Source: Chloroflexota bacterium
GTDB lineage: Bacteria > Chloroflexota > Anaerolineae > Anaerolineales > Villigracilaceae
Assembly: GCA_021414245.1 (NCBI GenBank)
Contig: JAIOOU010000001.1
Span: forward strand, 1-64,000
Direction: 5' to 3'
DNA length: 64,000 nt
The stretch's first letter is position 1, and each line of letters opens with the position of its first letter. The translations under genes and the position numbers were made by a program. Under the pieces are notes generated by a model. It saw only the letters and a program-made list of their open reading frames with translations, was not told the origin of the DNA and made no database searches. Below, piece after piece: positions 25,166 through 33,785 of this stretch.

Positions 25166-25864
25166 TTACATTGAAACTTTCAGTTTGAGTTGTTCGACTT
25201 TTTCTTCCATGCCGCCCAGGCGGATCCGGTGCCACATCAGGTCAATGAAGATGACGGTGAAGGCAAAGAGGGCGAAGAAAAAGGCGGTACGCATATCGGC
25301 CGTCATGCTAAAGCCGCCCTGGGCTGCGGCACTCTGACTGCCGATGACCACGGGGTGGATGGTGCGGAACAGGCGAATGACCATGAAAGTGATCGGTGCG
25401 CTGATGCCGCCCAGCAGGGTGTAGACCGCGCCAAAGCGTGCACGCTTTTCGGGGTCTTCAATTCCTTGGCGCAGCATGAAGTAGGCGATGTAGATCAGCT
25501 CGGTGACCGCTGCGGTGGTGAGACGGGGATCCCAGGTCCACCAGGTGTTCCAGGCGGGGCGGGCCCAGATGGATCCCAACACGATGGTGATGAAGAAGAA
25601 CATGGTGCTGACCTCGACGGCGGCAACCTCAAAGATGTCCCATTTCATATCCTTCGTGACCAGGTATACGATACCCGCCACGGCGGCGATGACAAAGCCC
25701 AACAGACCAACCCAGGCCGTGCCGATATGGAAATAGAAAACTCGCTGCACATCCCCCATGACCAATTCGGTGGGGGCGAATACGAGCGCCAGGTATGTGG
25801 ATACCGCCAATACAATTATGGATACAACATCAAGGATTTTTAGCGCTACAGGTTTGGATTGCAT
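25166..25864 (-). CDS. ccmC: Heme exporter protein CcmC
   Basis: A 232-residue protein with six transmembrane helices and the tryptophan-rich heme-handling motif WNTWWTWDPRLT in a periplasmic loop. Conserved His residues flank it (FYFHIGTAW before and RTIHPVV after). CcmC presents heme to CcmE in system I cytochrome c maturation. It lies between ccmB and the ccmD-like gene. Confidence 0.95.
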   Translation of the reverse strand: MQSKPVALKILDVVSIIVLAVSTYLALVFAPTELVMGDVQRVFYFHIGTAWVGLLGFVIAAVAGIVYLVTKDMKWDIFEVAAVEVSTMFFFITIVLGSIWARPAWNTWWTWDPRLTTAAVTELIYIAYFMLRQGIEDPEKRARFGAVYTLLGGISAPITFMVIRLFRTIHPVVIGSQSAAAQGGFSMTADMRTAFFFALFAFTVIFIDLMWHRIRLGGMEEKVEQLKLKVSM

Positions 25865-25915
25865 ATCTTGCTCCTTATTAAAAGTCTTTGATAAAGTCAG
25901 GACGGATCCTGTAAA

Positions 25916-26602
25916 TTATTCTTCCACCACGTAATCGAAAACCATGAAGGCCACGGCAATAAAGATCACATCGTAAACGATGAGAAGGTTGAGCGGGGTG
26001 AGCACCTCGGCGAACTCCGCACCGGCCAGGAAGCCGTTACTGGCCTTGACAGCCGCCAATAGCACGGGAATTGCGACCGGAAAGAGCAGGATCGGCAGCA
26101 GGATTTCACGGGTGCGGGTTTGGGCCGACATGGTGGAGAGCAATGTCCCGACGGCAGCATAACCGATGGAGCCGAGCAGGATCACACCCAGCAGATCCAG
26201 GCGGAACAGATTTACATTGTATAACACACTGTAAGCCGGCAGGACAACCGCCTCGACCACCAGCATGAAGGCCAGATTGCTGATGGCCTTTCCGAAGTAG
26301 ATCGCAGAGCGATCCACAGGCGCCAGCAGCAGGCCGTCCATACAGCCGCGGTCCTTTTCAACGGACATGGAGCGGTTGAGGCCGAGGGTGCCTGCAAAGG
26401 CAAAGGTGGTCCACAGCACCCCGGCCGTCACGGATTGGCGGGTCTTGATATCCAGCTCCAGGGCGAAGTTAAAAATGATGATGACCAGCAGGGAAAAGAC
26501 CAGCATGGCGGAAATCAATTCAAACGAACGGAATTCAGCGGCCAGATCCTTTTGCACGATGGCCAGGGTTGCTTTCAGAAGGGAGGGAGAGGATTTTTTC
26601 AT
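25916..26602 (-). CDS. ccmB: Heme exporter protein CcmB
   Basis: A 228-residue ABC transporter membrane subunit with six helices. It carries the CcmB-typical KDLAAEFRS N-terminal stretch and EKDRGCMDGLLLAPVDR loop that contacts the ATPase. Its start overlaps the ccmA stop by 4 bases (26599-26602), which points to translational coupling. With CcmA it drives release of heme-loaded CcmE from CcmC. Confidence 0.93.
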   Translation of the reverse strand: MKKSSPSLLKATLAIVQKDLAAEFRSFELISAMLVFSLLVIIIFNFALELDIKTRQSVTAGVLWTTFAFAGTLGLNRSMSVEKDRGCMDGLLLAPVDRSAIYFGKAISNLAFMLVVEAVVLPAYSVLYNVNLFRLDLLGVILLGSIGYAAVGTLLSTMSAQTRTREILLPILLFPVAIPVLLAAVKASNGFLAGAEFAEVLTPLNLLIVYDVIFIAVAFMVFDYVVEE

Positions 26603-27303
26603 GATGATTCTTCAAGCGAACGTTTGTAAAAAGCCAGCAGGTTGGTCCGTTTTAATGCCTTTTTGGTGACGGAGGCGGCGATGACACCGCGTGAGAGGAT
26701 GTCAAAGCGGGTTGCCAGTTCCTCGGCACGCGCAAGATCGTGGGAGGTCATGACGACTGTCCTTCCATCGGCCGCAACAGAACGGAGCACATCGTCCAGC
26801 ATTTCCGAGGCATCCTGATCCAGGCCGGTGTACGGTTCATCGAACAACATGACTTCAGGGTCGTGGATCACCGCCCGGCCGATCGCGAGACGCTGCTGCA
26901 TGCCGCGCGAGAAGGTGCGGACCAGGTCTCTGCGCCTTGGCTCGAGACCGACCATTTTGAGGACCGTGGTGATGCGATTCTCCATCTCATCTATGCCATA
27001 CATCCGGCCGTAAAAGCGCAGATTTTCCTCCGCGGTCAGGTCGGGGTAGAGCAGTGGCATGTGCGAGACAACGCCCAATTTTGCCCTGACTTGCGCTGCC
27101 TGGTTGGGCAGGGAATATCCCGCCACTTGAACGCTCCCCAAAGAGGGACGTGAGAGTGTGGCCAGAATCCTCAGGAAGGTGGTTTTTCCAGCCCCATTGG
27201 GTCCGAGCAAGGCCACGAACTCGCCGGGCTTCACGGAAAAATCCAGGCCGCGCAGGATGGTCTTGAGGCCAAATCTTTTGACGAGGGTTTTGACTTCGAT
27301 CAT
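26599..27303 (-). CDS. ccmA: Heme exporter ATPase CcmA
   Basis: A 234-residue ABC ATPase: Walker A GPNGAGKTT (about residues 35-43), Q-loop in VVSHMPLLYPDLT, signature FSRGMQQR, Walker B VMLFDEPYTGLD and H-loop MTSHD. The signature has SRG in place of SGG, common in CcmA. Adjacent ccmB and ccmC support the assignment over a general ABC exporter. Confidence 0.93.
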   Translation of the reverse strand: MIEVKTLVKRFGLKTILRGLDFSVKPGEFVALLGPNGAGKTTFLRILATLSRPSLGSVQVAGYSLPNQAAQVRAKLGVVSHMPLLYPDLTAEENLRFYGRMYGIDEMENRITTVLKMVGLEPRRRDLVRTFSRGMQQRLAIGRAVIHDPEVMLFDEPYTGLDQDASEMLDDVLRSVAADGRTVVMTSHDLARAEELATRFDILSRGVIAASVTKKALKRTNLLAFYKRSLEESS

Positions 27304-27355
27304 GATGGTTCCATATGTCGCTGCGAGGGTGTTGTTCCCGAAGCAATCCTCAAGA

Positions 27356-29215
27356 TTATGATTTTTTCTTTAACGCATTCTTTAATTCGGCGCGGCGCTG
27401 CTGATAGGCTTCATCGGAAAGCTTGCCGGACCGGTGCAGGTCATCCAGCGCGATGATGGCATCCATGATGGATTCGGTGTCATCAAACTCATCCTCTGAT
27501 TCATCCTCTTCGTCCAATTCATCCGCAGACTTGCGGTCGCGCATAAACATCCACACACCTGCCAGGATCAAAACCAGGCCAAAGGCGCCCACACCGATCA
27601 GCAGAGACTTGTTTTGGGTGACATCCGGGTTGACCGCAGTGATCTTGGGTTCGCCCTTCAAGGTAAATTCAAAACTCTTATCCTTTTCGACCCCGCCAGC
27701 CGTGTAAATATGGAAGTTGGTGGTCTGTATGGTCTGGATTCCGCCATCGGTCAGGGCGTCGCCCGTCGCTTCCACGCCTTCAGGCAGGAAGAGGGTTAAT
27801 CCGTCAATGGGCAGCAACGCAGGTTGGGAAATGACGATCTCTTTTGACTTCGGCACGGAGGCGAATGCGATCAATCCGTACGGAGTGGCGCTGGGCGGCA
27901 TGGCAAAGCCGTTGTCTGTGGGTACGAAAGGAGCACTATCCTGCGAGGCTTCATATCCCAGCTTTTCCGCGCCGGCCGGGAAGCCGATGAAGGGCACGGT
28001 TTGGGTATCGCCCATGTTGACGATGACCGTTTTGGTGCCTGTGTTGGTGATGGAATACACCGCGAAGATCTGGGCAACATCCTCGCTGGCGAAATCAAAG
28101 AACATTTGCAGGGATTCGATCTTGAGGGCTGAGATGTCCTCGGTCGTGGCGAAGACAACGATCGGAGACAGGACCAGTTCGGTCATGCCGGCTTTCACCA
28201 CAGCAAAATCAGATTGATAGCTCAGACCGTTCACGACCACCTTGGCAAGATAAATGCGATTCTCGGGAATCTCAACATTCTGGAACGAGAAGCTGCCGTC
28301 GGGGTTGAGGCTGCCGTCCAGTGTGACGATCTCCTGCGGGGCGGTGGTGGTATCGGCGCTGTGTTCGAAGCCACTCAAGGTGACTTTGACGTCGGCCGGC
28401 AGTTCCGCGCCGGTTTGATTGTCGACAGTTCCCCTGACGGTTCCGAAGCCGGCGGCGGGAGCCGCTTCAGTCGTAACCGCGGCTTGGGTGCCCTCAACGG
28501 GCGTTGTCTCAGCGGAAGGAGTGCCTGCTTCAGCACTGATGGGAGTCTCGGAGGCGGGAGCAGTTGTCGGCGTGGGAAGAGCCGAGGCAAAGGTCTGGCT
28601 GCGGATATACATGGCTACCGCAGTCGCTTCGTCATCGGTGATGTCCGGGCTGAGATTTCCCTGGCCGTTTTTGATCATCTCAACGATGTCCTGCTCGGAA
28701 AGGGCGGACATCATTTCGGCATTTTTGAATTGATTGATGCAATCGCCGCTGCAGTTTGCATCAAAAAGGTTTTTGCCAAGTTCGAGTTGTTCGGGTGTGG
28801 TATGCAGGGTCAGGGCATAGGCAACCACATCCCAGCGTTCCTGGTCGTTCAGGCTTGCAAAAGGCGGCATGAAGCGGTCGAGGTTGCCGTTCGTGACCTG
28901 AATGAACCAGTCGGAGGGTTTGGCGGTTTTGGCAAAATCAGGCAAACCGATGGCTGCCACTTTGACGGGCAATTGCTTGCCTTGCTCTCCATCACCAAGA
29001 CCGGTGTTGCCGTGACAGGCCGCACATTTTTCCACATAGATGGCGGCGCCGTTCGAAACATCCGGGGCGCTGGCAGGATACAGCGGTCCCAGGGTGGGTG
29101 CTGCGGTGGGGGGCACATATCCGGGAGGCGGGGTGACATCCTGTGCAAGCGTAAAGTTACAGGCGGCAAGCAGGGCAGCGAGCGTGGCTAAAAATAAGGC
29201 GTGACGTAGTTTCAT
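27356..29215 (-). CDS. Lipoprotein cytochrome c with degenerate second heme site
   Basis: A 619-residue protein. The signal ends in a lipobox (LLAAC, Cys19). A class I cytochrome c domain follows with CAACH (64-68) and a Met ligand in DRFMPPF. A second cytochrome-like segment reads NCSGDCINQF and lacks the CxxCH needed for heme attachment. A Thr/Pro linker, Ig/carboxypeptidase-regulatory-like domains (GTVRGTVDNQTG...), a C-terminal transmembrane helix and an acidic tail ending in a short SHOCT-like segment (GKLSDEAYQQRRAELK) complete it. It sits inside the ccm cluster and so may be a major client. The role is probably electron transfer at the cell surface. Confidence 0.82.
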   Translation of the reverse strand: MKLRHALFLATLAALLAACNFTLAQDVTPPPGYVPPTAAPTLGPLYPASAPDVSNGAAIYVEKCAACHGNTGLGDGEQGKQLPVKVAAIGLPDFAKTAKPSDWFIQVTNGNLDRFMPPFASLNDQERWDVVAYALTLHTTPEQLELGKNLFDANCSGDCINQFKNAEMMSALSEQDIVEMIKNGQGNLSPDITDDEATAVAMYIRSQTFASALPTPTTAPASETPISAEAGTPSAETTPVEGTQAAVTTEAAPAAGFGTVRGTVDNQTGAELPADVKVTLSGFEHSADTTTAPQEIVTLDGSLNPDGSFSFQNVEIPENRIYLAKVVVNGLSYQSDFAVVKAGMTELVLSPIVVFATTEDISALKIESLQMFFDFASEDVAQIFAVYSITNTGTKTVIVNMGDTQTVPFIGFPAGAEKLGYEASQDSAPFVPTDNGFAMPPSATPYGLIAFASVPKSKEIVISQPALLPIDGLTLFLPEGVEATGDALTDGGIQTIQTTNFHIYTAGGVEKDKSFEFTLKGEPKITAVNPDVTQNKSLLIGVGAFGLVLILAGVWMFMRDRKSADELDEEDESEDEFDDTESIMDAIIALDDLHRSGKLSDEAYQQRRAELKNALKKKS

Positions 29216-29263
29216 GAATTCCTCAAAGGACAAACGGGCGCAAAAGCTCCCGGTCGTTGGACT

Positions 29264-29779
29264 TTATTGCAGAGATTTTCCGCATGAAGGACAGAATTTA
29301 TCCGAGACGAGCACGGGTTTGCCGCACTTCGGGCAGAAGCCGGCGGACTTGCTTTTGTGTTCCTTGCGGCGCGCGGCGATCATCGATTCGAGTTCGTCGT
29401 CATTGGCTGTCGCGACCCTGGAGACCGTGCCCAGGTCTGCGCGGCCGGCGGCCGTGGCTTTTTCAATGCGGGCCTCGGCATTAATGGCCGAGGAGGATAC
29501 AGGCATGATTTCGTCGAGCTTGCGCAGGATGTCCGCGCCTTTTTGCAGGAGCGAAGCGCGCTGTGCCGGATAATCCTCTGCGGGGATCTTGCCGAGGTTA
29601 TGGTCAAAATCCAGTTCCTGCAACGAGTTGATGACACGGTCACGCTCGGCCTTGAGGGCCGAAACTTCGTTGGTCTCCACCTTGCGGGCGCGTTGCGCAC
29701 GGGTGGTGAATGGCGCGTATAAATACACACCGACGATCACGATCACAGCGAGCACGAGAAAAATTGAACCGAGTTCCAT
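29264..29779 (-). CDS. Membrane-anchored zinc-ribbon protein of the ccm cluster
   Basis: A 171-residue protein with an N-terminal transmembrane helix (about 4-24), a helical coiled-coil-like domain of about 100 residues, and a C-terminal zinc ribbon (CPKCGKP...CPSCGK). By position and N-terminal layout it takes the place of CcmI, the apocytochrome chaperone, but CcmI normally ends in TPR repeats, not a zinc ribbon. A chaperone or thiol-handling role is inferred from context only. Confidence 0.65.
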   Translation of the reverse strand: MELGSIFLVLAVIVIVGVYLYAPFTTRAQRARKVETNEVSALKAERDRVINSLQELDFDHNLGKIPAEDYPAQRASLLQKGADILRKLDEIMPVSSSAINAEARIEKATAAGRADLGTVSRVATANDDELESMIAARRKEHKSKSAGFCPKCGKPVLVSDKFCPSCGKSLQ

Positions 29780-29791
29780 GTTGAAATTCCC

Positions 29792-30358
29792 CTATTCGAT
29801 GCTTAGAATGACGGATTTGATCTCATCCACTGAACTGAAGGGGCCGATCTTTACGTTGCGCAGGATCCCTTCGCGATCGATGAAATAAGTTTCAGGCACA
29901 CCCATTTGGCGGTTTAAAATGCTCGAGATGTTCGACTTCAAATCGGGGGCGTTCGGGAAGCTGATCTCGAATTTCTTGAGATACTCGTTGGCACCGGCGG
30001 GTGTGTCCACATAGTCCACGCCGATGAAGACCACATCACCACTGTCCTTGTAAAACTCCCAGGCCGCCTGCAATTCCGGGGCCTCCTGCTCGCAGGGTTT
30101 GCACCACGAGGCCCAGATGTTGATCATTACGATCTTGCCCTGCAGATCGGAAAGCTTCATGGTTGGGGTGTTGTTGTATTCGTAGCCTTCATAATATACC
30201 AGGTCAAAATCCGGGACGGGTTTGCCGATCACGGCCATGGGGTTTTGAGCGCGCTGCAGGCCGAAACCGACCAGTGCGAGCAATCCCACGAGAATCACCC
30301 AAATGATGATCTGGACTGCAATAGGCACGCCGCGTTTGGCGTTCGTTGTTTCTGTCAT
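29792..30358 (-). CDS. ccmG: TlpA/CcmG-type thiol:disulfide oxidoreductase
   Basis: A 188-residue thioredoxin-like protein with an N-terminal membrane anchor (about 15-35) and the active site WASWCKPCEQEAP. A cis-Pro region follows (MGVPETYFIDREG), as in ResA/CcmG. It faces the outside of the membrane and keeps the apocytochrome CxxCH cysteines reduced for heme ligation. It is 8 bases from ccmH, in a tight operon. Confidence 0.9.
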   Translation of the reverse strand: MTETTNAKRGVPIAVQIIIWVILVGLLALVGFGLQRAQNPMAVIGKPVPDFDLVYYEGYEYNNTPTMKLSDLQGKIVMINIWASWCKPCEQEAPELQAAWEFYKDSGDVVFIGVDYVDTPAGANEYLKKFEISFPNAPDLKSNISSILNRQMGVPETYFIDREGILRNVKIGPFSSVDEIKSVILSIE

Positions 30359-30378
30359 GACATTCTCCAAAAATCGGA

Positions 30379-30870
30379 TTATTTTTGTTTCTTTAATTCT
30401 TCTTCGACACGTGCGATGTAATCATCCTTTGCCGGGGAGGAGGCGGCACCTTGTTCCCCGCCCGAATCTGCCGGGACCGTTTTGGGTCTGGTCCATTCCT
30501 TGAGCGAGCGAAAGAGCATGACCGCGCCCGCAAGGATGACTGCCGGAGGCAAAAGGTAAATCAGCCAGTAGAATCCCTGTTTTGGCGGCTCTGCGAGCAC
30601 GCGGGCACCGTATTGATCCACAAAATGCTGCAGGATTTCATCTTCGGTCTTGCCGTCTGCCAGCATGGTGCGGATCAGTTCACGCCAGTCCCTGCAGGCG
30701 TCTGTTGGGCACACATCCAGCGGAGTGCTCTCGCAGACGGGACAATATAGTTTATGTGCAACTGCGTTTACTTCATCGTCTGTCGGGGTGCCATCCTGCG
30801 CAAGTACGGCTCCCGTCCAGAGAGCGGCAAGCACCAGGGTCAGGGCGATACCGAGTAAATATTTTTTCAT
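30379..30870 (-). CDS. ccmH: Cytochrome c maturation protein CcmH, cysteine-rich variant
   Basis: A 163-residue protein with a signal peptide, a three-helix redox domain containing the LYCPVC motif (the LRCxxC site of the CcmH/CycL/NrfF family), and a C-terminal transmembrane helix (about 103-122). The segment after the motif holds a further cysteine pair (LDVCPTDACRDW) where most family members have none. It reduces apocytochrome disulphides together with CcmG. The extra pair could give a second thiol site or bind metal. Confidence 0.88.
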   Translation of the reverse strand: MKKYLLGIALTLVLAALWTGAVLAQDGTPTDDEVNAVAHKLYCPVCESTPLDVCPTDACRDWRELIRTMLADGKTEDEILQHFVDQYGARVLAEPPKQGFYWLIYLLPPAVILAGAVMLFRSLKEWTRPKTVPADSGGEQGAASSPAKDDYIARVEEELKKQK

Positions 30871-30891
30871 TTCATTCTCCGACGAAAAACA

Positions 30892-32958
30892 TTAATCTGC
30901 GGCGCTGGTGTGCCCGGCGTTTCGGCTGACCTGGCTTCTGGCGGGTTCCTCAGCCGGATCACGATCAGGCCAGGCTGCGAAGATGATGCCCAACAAAAAT
31001 ACCAGACTTCCGATCCAAAGCCAGTTGACCAGGGGATTGACAAAGATCTTGAAGGTCGCGCCCATGTTGGTGGCCGGCTGCCAGTCGACCAGCAGAATAT
31101 ACAGGTCATCCCGGAAGGTGGAGCGGTTGCCGGGGATGGTCATGTTCTGTTGGGAGTCATAATAATAGTCAATGCGCGGGTTCAATACACCGAGGTAGAT
31201 GCCGTTCCTGTAAATGTCCATGGTGGCGCGGGTAAAGTTCACGCCCTTGCCCTTGTCATCCCAGGAAGCCAGTTCGCGATATTTTACGGTGTAGCCGGAA
31301 ATATTTAATTCCTCGCCCTGTTTCAACGCTCCTTGGGTGGAAGTCTGGAAGGATTCCATGCCGAGGATGCCGATGGCCATCAAAGCCATACTGATGTGGA
31401 TGATGTAGCCGCCATAGCGCCGGCGATTGCGTCCCATCAGACGGGAAAGGGCGGTGAAGAAGTTTTCACCCTGCACCTTCTGGCGCGCGCGCGCGCCGCG
31501 CCAGAATTCCTGGAAGGTCACCAACAGGATGAACGCGATCAGGAAAAATCCGAGCAGGGCACCCGGGGTCTTTGTATAGGTGAAGAACAGGGTGATGGTT
31601 ATGGCTGCGGCAGCGACGGCTGATTTCCACATCGAACGGCCAAGGGTTTGGACCGTCGAATGTCCCCAGGCCGAGAGCGGTGCGACCGCCATCAGGAAGA
31701 GCAGGGCTGAGAAAAGCGGCGCGGTCGCCCGTTCGTAGAAAGGGGGACCGACGGTCACTTTTTGGCCGGTAAACAACTCGGAGATCAATGGAAAGATCAC
31801 GCCCCAGAAACAAACCACGAGAATACTCATGAACAACAGGTTGTTCAAAAGGAAAAGGGCCTCGCGCGAAAGCATGGATTTCATCTCGGTTTCGCTGCGC
31901 AATTCGGGCCAGCGCCAGATCAGCAGGGCGATGGATACAATAAAGGTGGTAGCCACGAAGGCCATGAAAAGCGGACCGATCGGGCTGTTCGCAAAGGCGT
32001 GCACGGAGGAAAGCACCCCGGAGCGGGTCAGGAAGGTGCCGAAGATTACCAGCGCGTAGGTCAGGATGACCAGGATCATGTTCCAGTGCTTGAGCAGGCC
32101 GCGTTTTTCCTGGATCATGACCGAGTGCAGGAAGGCCGTGCCGGTCAACCAGGGCATGAAGGCAGCGATCTCAACCGGATCCCAGCCCCAATAGCCGCCC
32201 CAGCCCAATACATCGTAGGCCCAGCGGCCGCCAAGCACCAGTCCGAAGGAGAGGAAGAGCCAAGCCCATAAAGACCAGCGCCGGGTGAGACGGATCCAAC
32301 GGTCATCAGTGCGGCCAGTGATCAAAGCAGCCATGGCGAAAGCGTAGGGGATCACGAAGGAGACAAAGCCAAGATAAAGCATGGGCGGATGGATGATCAT
32401 GCCTGGGTGGCGCAGGAGCGGATTCAAGCCCCGGCCATCATCTGCGGTGAAGAGAGTCGCATTCAATGGGGCGAACATGTGTGGCTCAACATTGCCGCCC
32501 ACAGCCCAGAATCGGGTAAAGGGATTTTCGTAGAAGATCACCAGCCCGAGGAAGAACATCAGGGTCACCGAACAAACCACGATCACCCAGGGCAGAAATT
32601 CAATATCGCGGTCCCATTTCCGCAGGGTGACCGCCGAGGCGAAGGCGGAAAGCAGGAAGGACCAGAACAACAGCGAACCGGCCTGTCCGCCCCACCAGGC
32701 TGTGATCTTGAGGTAGGTGGGCATGCTGCGGCTGGTCACTTCGTAAACGAACGAGACCTCGTAATGATCGTTGACCAGCAGGTAGATCAAGGAAATTGCC
32801 GCGATGGTGATGAGCGGGAAGGTGAGCAGCATTGCGCGACGTGCGCTTTCCACCAGGGAGGCGGATTTGTTTGTTGCGCCATAGATCGCCGCGATAATGC
32901 TGTATAAGGCGACCAGAAAAGTTACCACTAAAATGCCGTATCCAAATTCTGCGAACAT
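30892..32958 (-). CDS. ccmF: Cytochrome c heme lyase subunit CcmF
   Basis: A 688-residue membrane protein with about 14-15 helices, the tryptophan-rich WGWDPVE heme-handling motif and flanking conserved His residues (RHPGMIIHPPMLYLG and the IHISMALMAIG segment). CcmF attaches heme delivered by CcmE to apocytochrome c. Its length is usual for the family. A hairpin at 33012-33035 separates it from ccmE. Confidence 0.96.
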   Translation of the reverse strand: MFAEFGYGILVVTFLVALYSIIAAIYGATNKSASLVESARRAMLLTFPLITIAAISLIYLLVNDHYEVSFVYEVTSRSMPTYLKITAWWGGQAGSLLFWSFLLSAFASAVTLRKWDRDIEFLPWVIVVCSVTLMFFLGLVIFYENPFTRFWAVGGNVEPHMFAPLNATLFTADDGRGLNPLLRHPGMIIHPPMLYLGFVSFVIPYAFAMAALITGRTDDRWIRLTRRWSLWAWLFLSFGLVLGGRWAYDVLGWGGYWGWDPVEIAAFMPWLTGTAFLHSVMIQEKRGLLKHWNMILVILTYALVIFGTFLTRSGVLSSVHAFANSPIGPLFMAFVATTFIVSIALLIWRWPELRSETEMKSMLSREALFLLNNLLFMSILVVCFWGVIFPLISELFTGQKVTVGPPFYERATAPLFSALLFLMAVAPLSAWGHSTVQTLGRSMWKSAVAAAAITITLFFTYTKTPGALLGFFLIAFILLVTFQEFWRGARARQKVQGENFFTALSRLMGRNRRRYGGYIIHISMALMAIGILGMESFQTSTQGALKQGEELNISGYTVKYRELASWDDKGKGVNFTRATMDIYRNGIYLGVLNPRIDYYYDSQQNMTIPGNRSTFRDDLYILLVDWQPATNMGATFKIFVNPLVNWLWIGSLVFLLGIIFAAWPDRDPAEEPARSQVSRNAGHTSAAD

Positions 32959-33011
32959 AGAATTTTCTCCAAAAACTTGAGTTGCCGGACGTTCAGGCGG
33001 GGGAAAGAAAA

Positions 33012-33035
33012 CCTGACAGGGGAACGCCTGTCAGG
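33012..33035 (-). terminator. Hairpin between ccmE and ccmF
   Basis: On the minus strand CCTGACAGG pairs with CCTGTCAGG around a CGTTCC loop and is followed by TTTTCTTT. It lies just after the ccmE stop at 33045, inside the ccm cluster, so it could reduce readthrough from ccmE into ccmF. Confidence 0.65.
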
Positions 33036-33044
33036 CTGTTTTTA

Positions 33045-33527
33045 TTAACTGCCTGATGCTTGATCAGGGACGGCTTGTTCGTATTTGGTGGGGCATTTCA
33101 GCAGCAGCTCGTCGGCATAGAAAATGCCGTCCGCACCGAGTTTGCCCGTCATGATCGCCTGGGCCTCGCCGCGCAGCAGGTCCGGCTTGGGGCCGACATA
33201 CACCACGGTGATGCGTTGACGGGTCGGGTCGTTAACCGCCTCGTTCAGGACCTTCGCAAGGCCGCCCTCGGCCTCGATCTCATTATTGTCGCCCGAGACA
33301 TGCGCCACTTCAAAGGTGAGGGTCAGAGTGTCGGCGTCGTATTGGATCGTATCGCCGAGCACGGCACCGGACAGGCGCAGGCTCTTGCCAACGGCCGAGG
33401 CGCCTTCAGCTTTAACTTCATCCACCGTCATGAAATATTCGGCGCTGGCCTTGGTGGATGAAAAGATCAGATAGACGACTGCCGCCAAAATGAGTGCGCC
33501 GCCGAGAAAGAATTTGGTACGTTGCAT
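33045..33527 (-). CDS. ccmE: Heme chaperone CcmE, cysteine-type
   Basis: A 160-residue protein with an N-terminal transmembrane helix (about 6-26) and the OB-fold CcmE domain (KSLRLSGAVLGDTIQ...ITVVYVGPKPDLLRGEAQAIMTGKL). Near the end the usual heme-binding HxxxY motif is replaced by CPTKY (CxxxY). Cys-type CcmE proteins are known from archaea and some sulfate reducers and form a different covalent link to heme. The type agrees with the CcmH variant and the absence of a canonical CcmI here. An AGGAACC site precedes the ATG. Confidence 0.92.
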   Translation of the reverse strand: MQRTKFFLGGALILAAVVYLIFSSTKASAEYFMTVDEVKAEGASAVGKSLRLSGAVLGDTIQYDADTLTLTFEVAHVSGDNNEIEAEGGLAKVLNEAVNDPTRQRITVVYVGPKPDLLRGEAQAIMTGKLGADGIFYADELLLKCPTKYEQAVPDQASGS

Positions 33528-33785
33528 GGGGTTCCTCCAAATAAGTTGCTTAGATCGGTTGATCTGAAATCATTTTATGTGCGAAATGTAACAATCTATA
33601 TCCATTTTACATGATGACATTAATTCATGCTGAGATTTAGGGGTGGATGTTTGTCATGAATTCTTCCCGAATTTGTCCTAATTGGATGTGATGTTTTGTT
33701 TAATGATATAGTTTGAAAATGTTTGCCCGGCAGGCCCTTTTGACTTCACACCGGCGAACTGCAAATCCAGCAAGGAGTTCTCGAT

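Noticed and set aside
28214-29191. A 325-codon Gly-rich ORF opposite the cytochrome c gene
   Set aside because: Composition is a mirror of the Thr/Pro/Ala-rich linkers of the real gene; no recognised fold.
30379-30870. CcmH and the zinc-ribbon protein as a single split CcmH-CcmI
   Set aside because: They are separated by the complete ccmG gene, and the zinc-ribbon protein has no TPR region.
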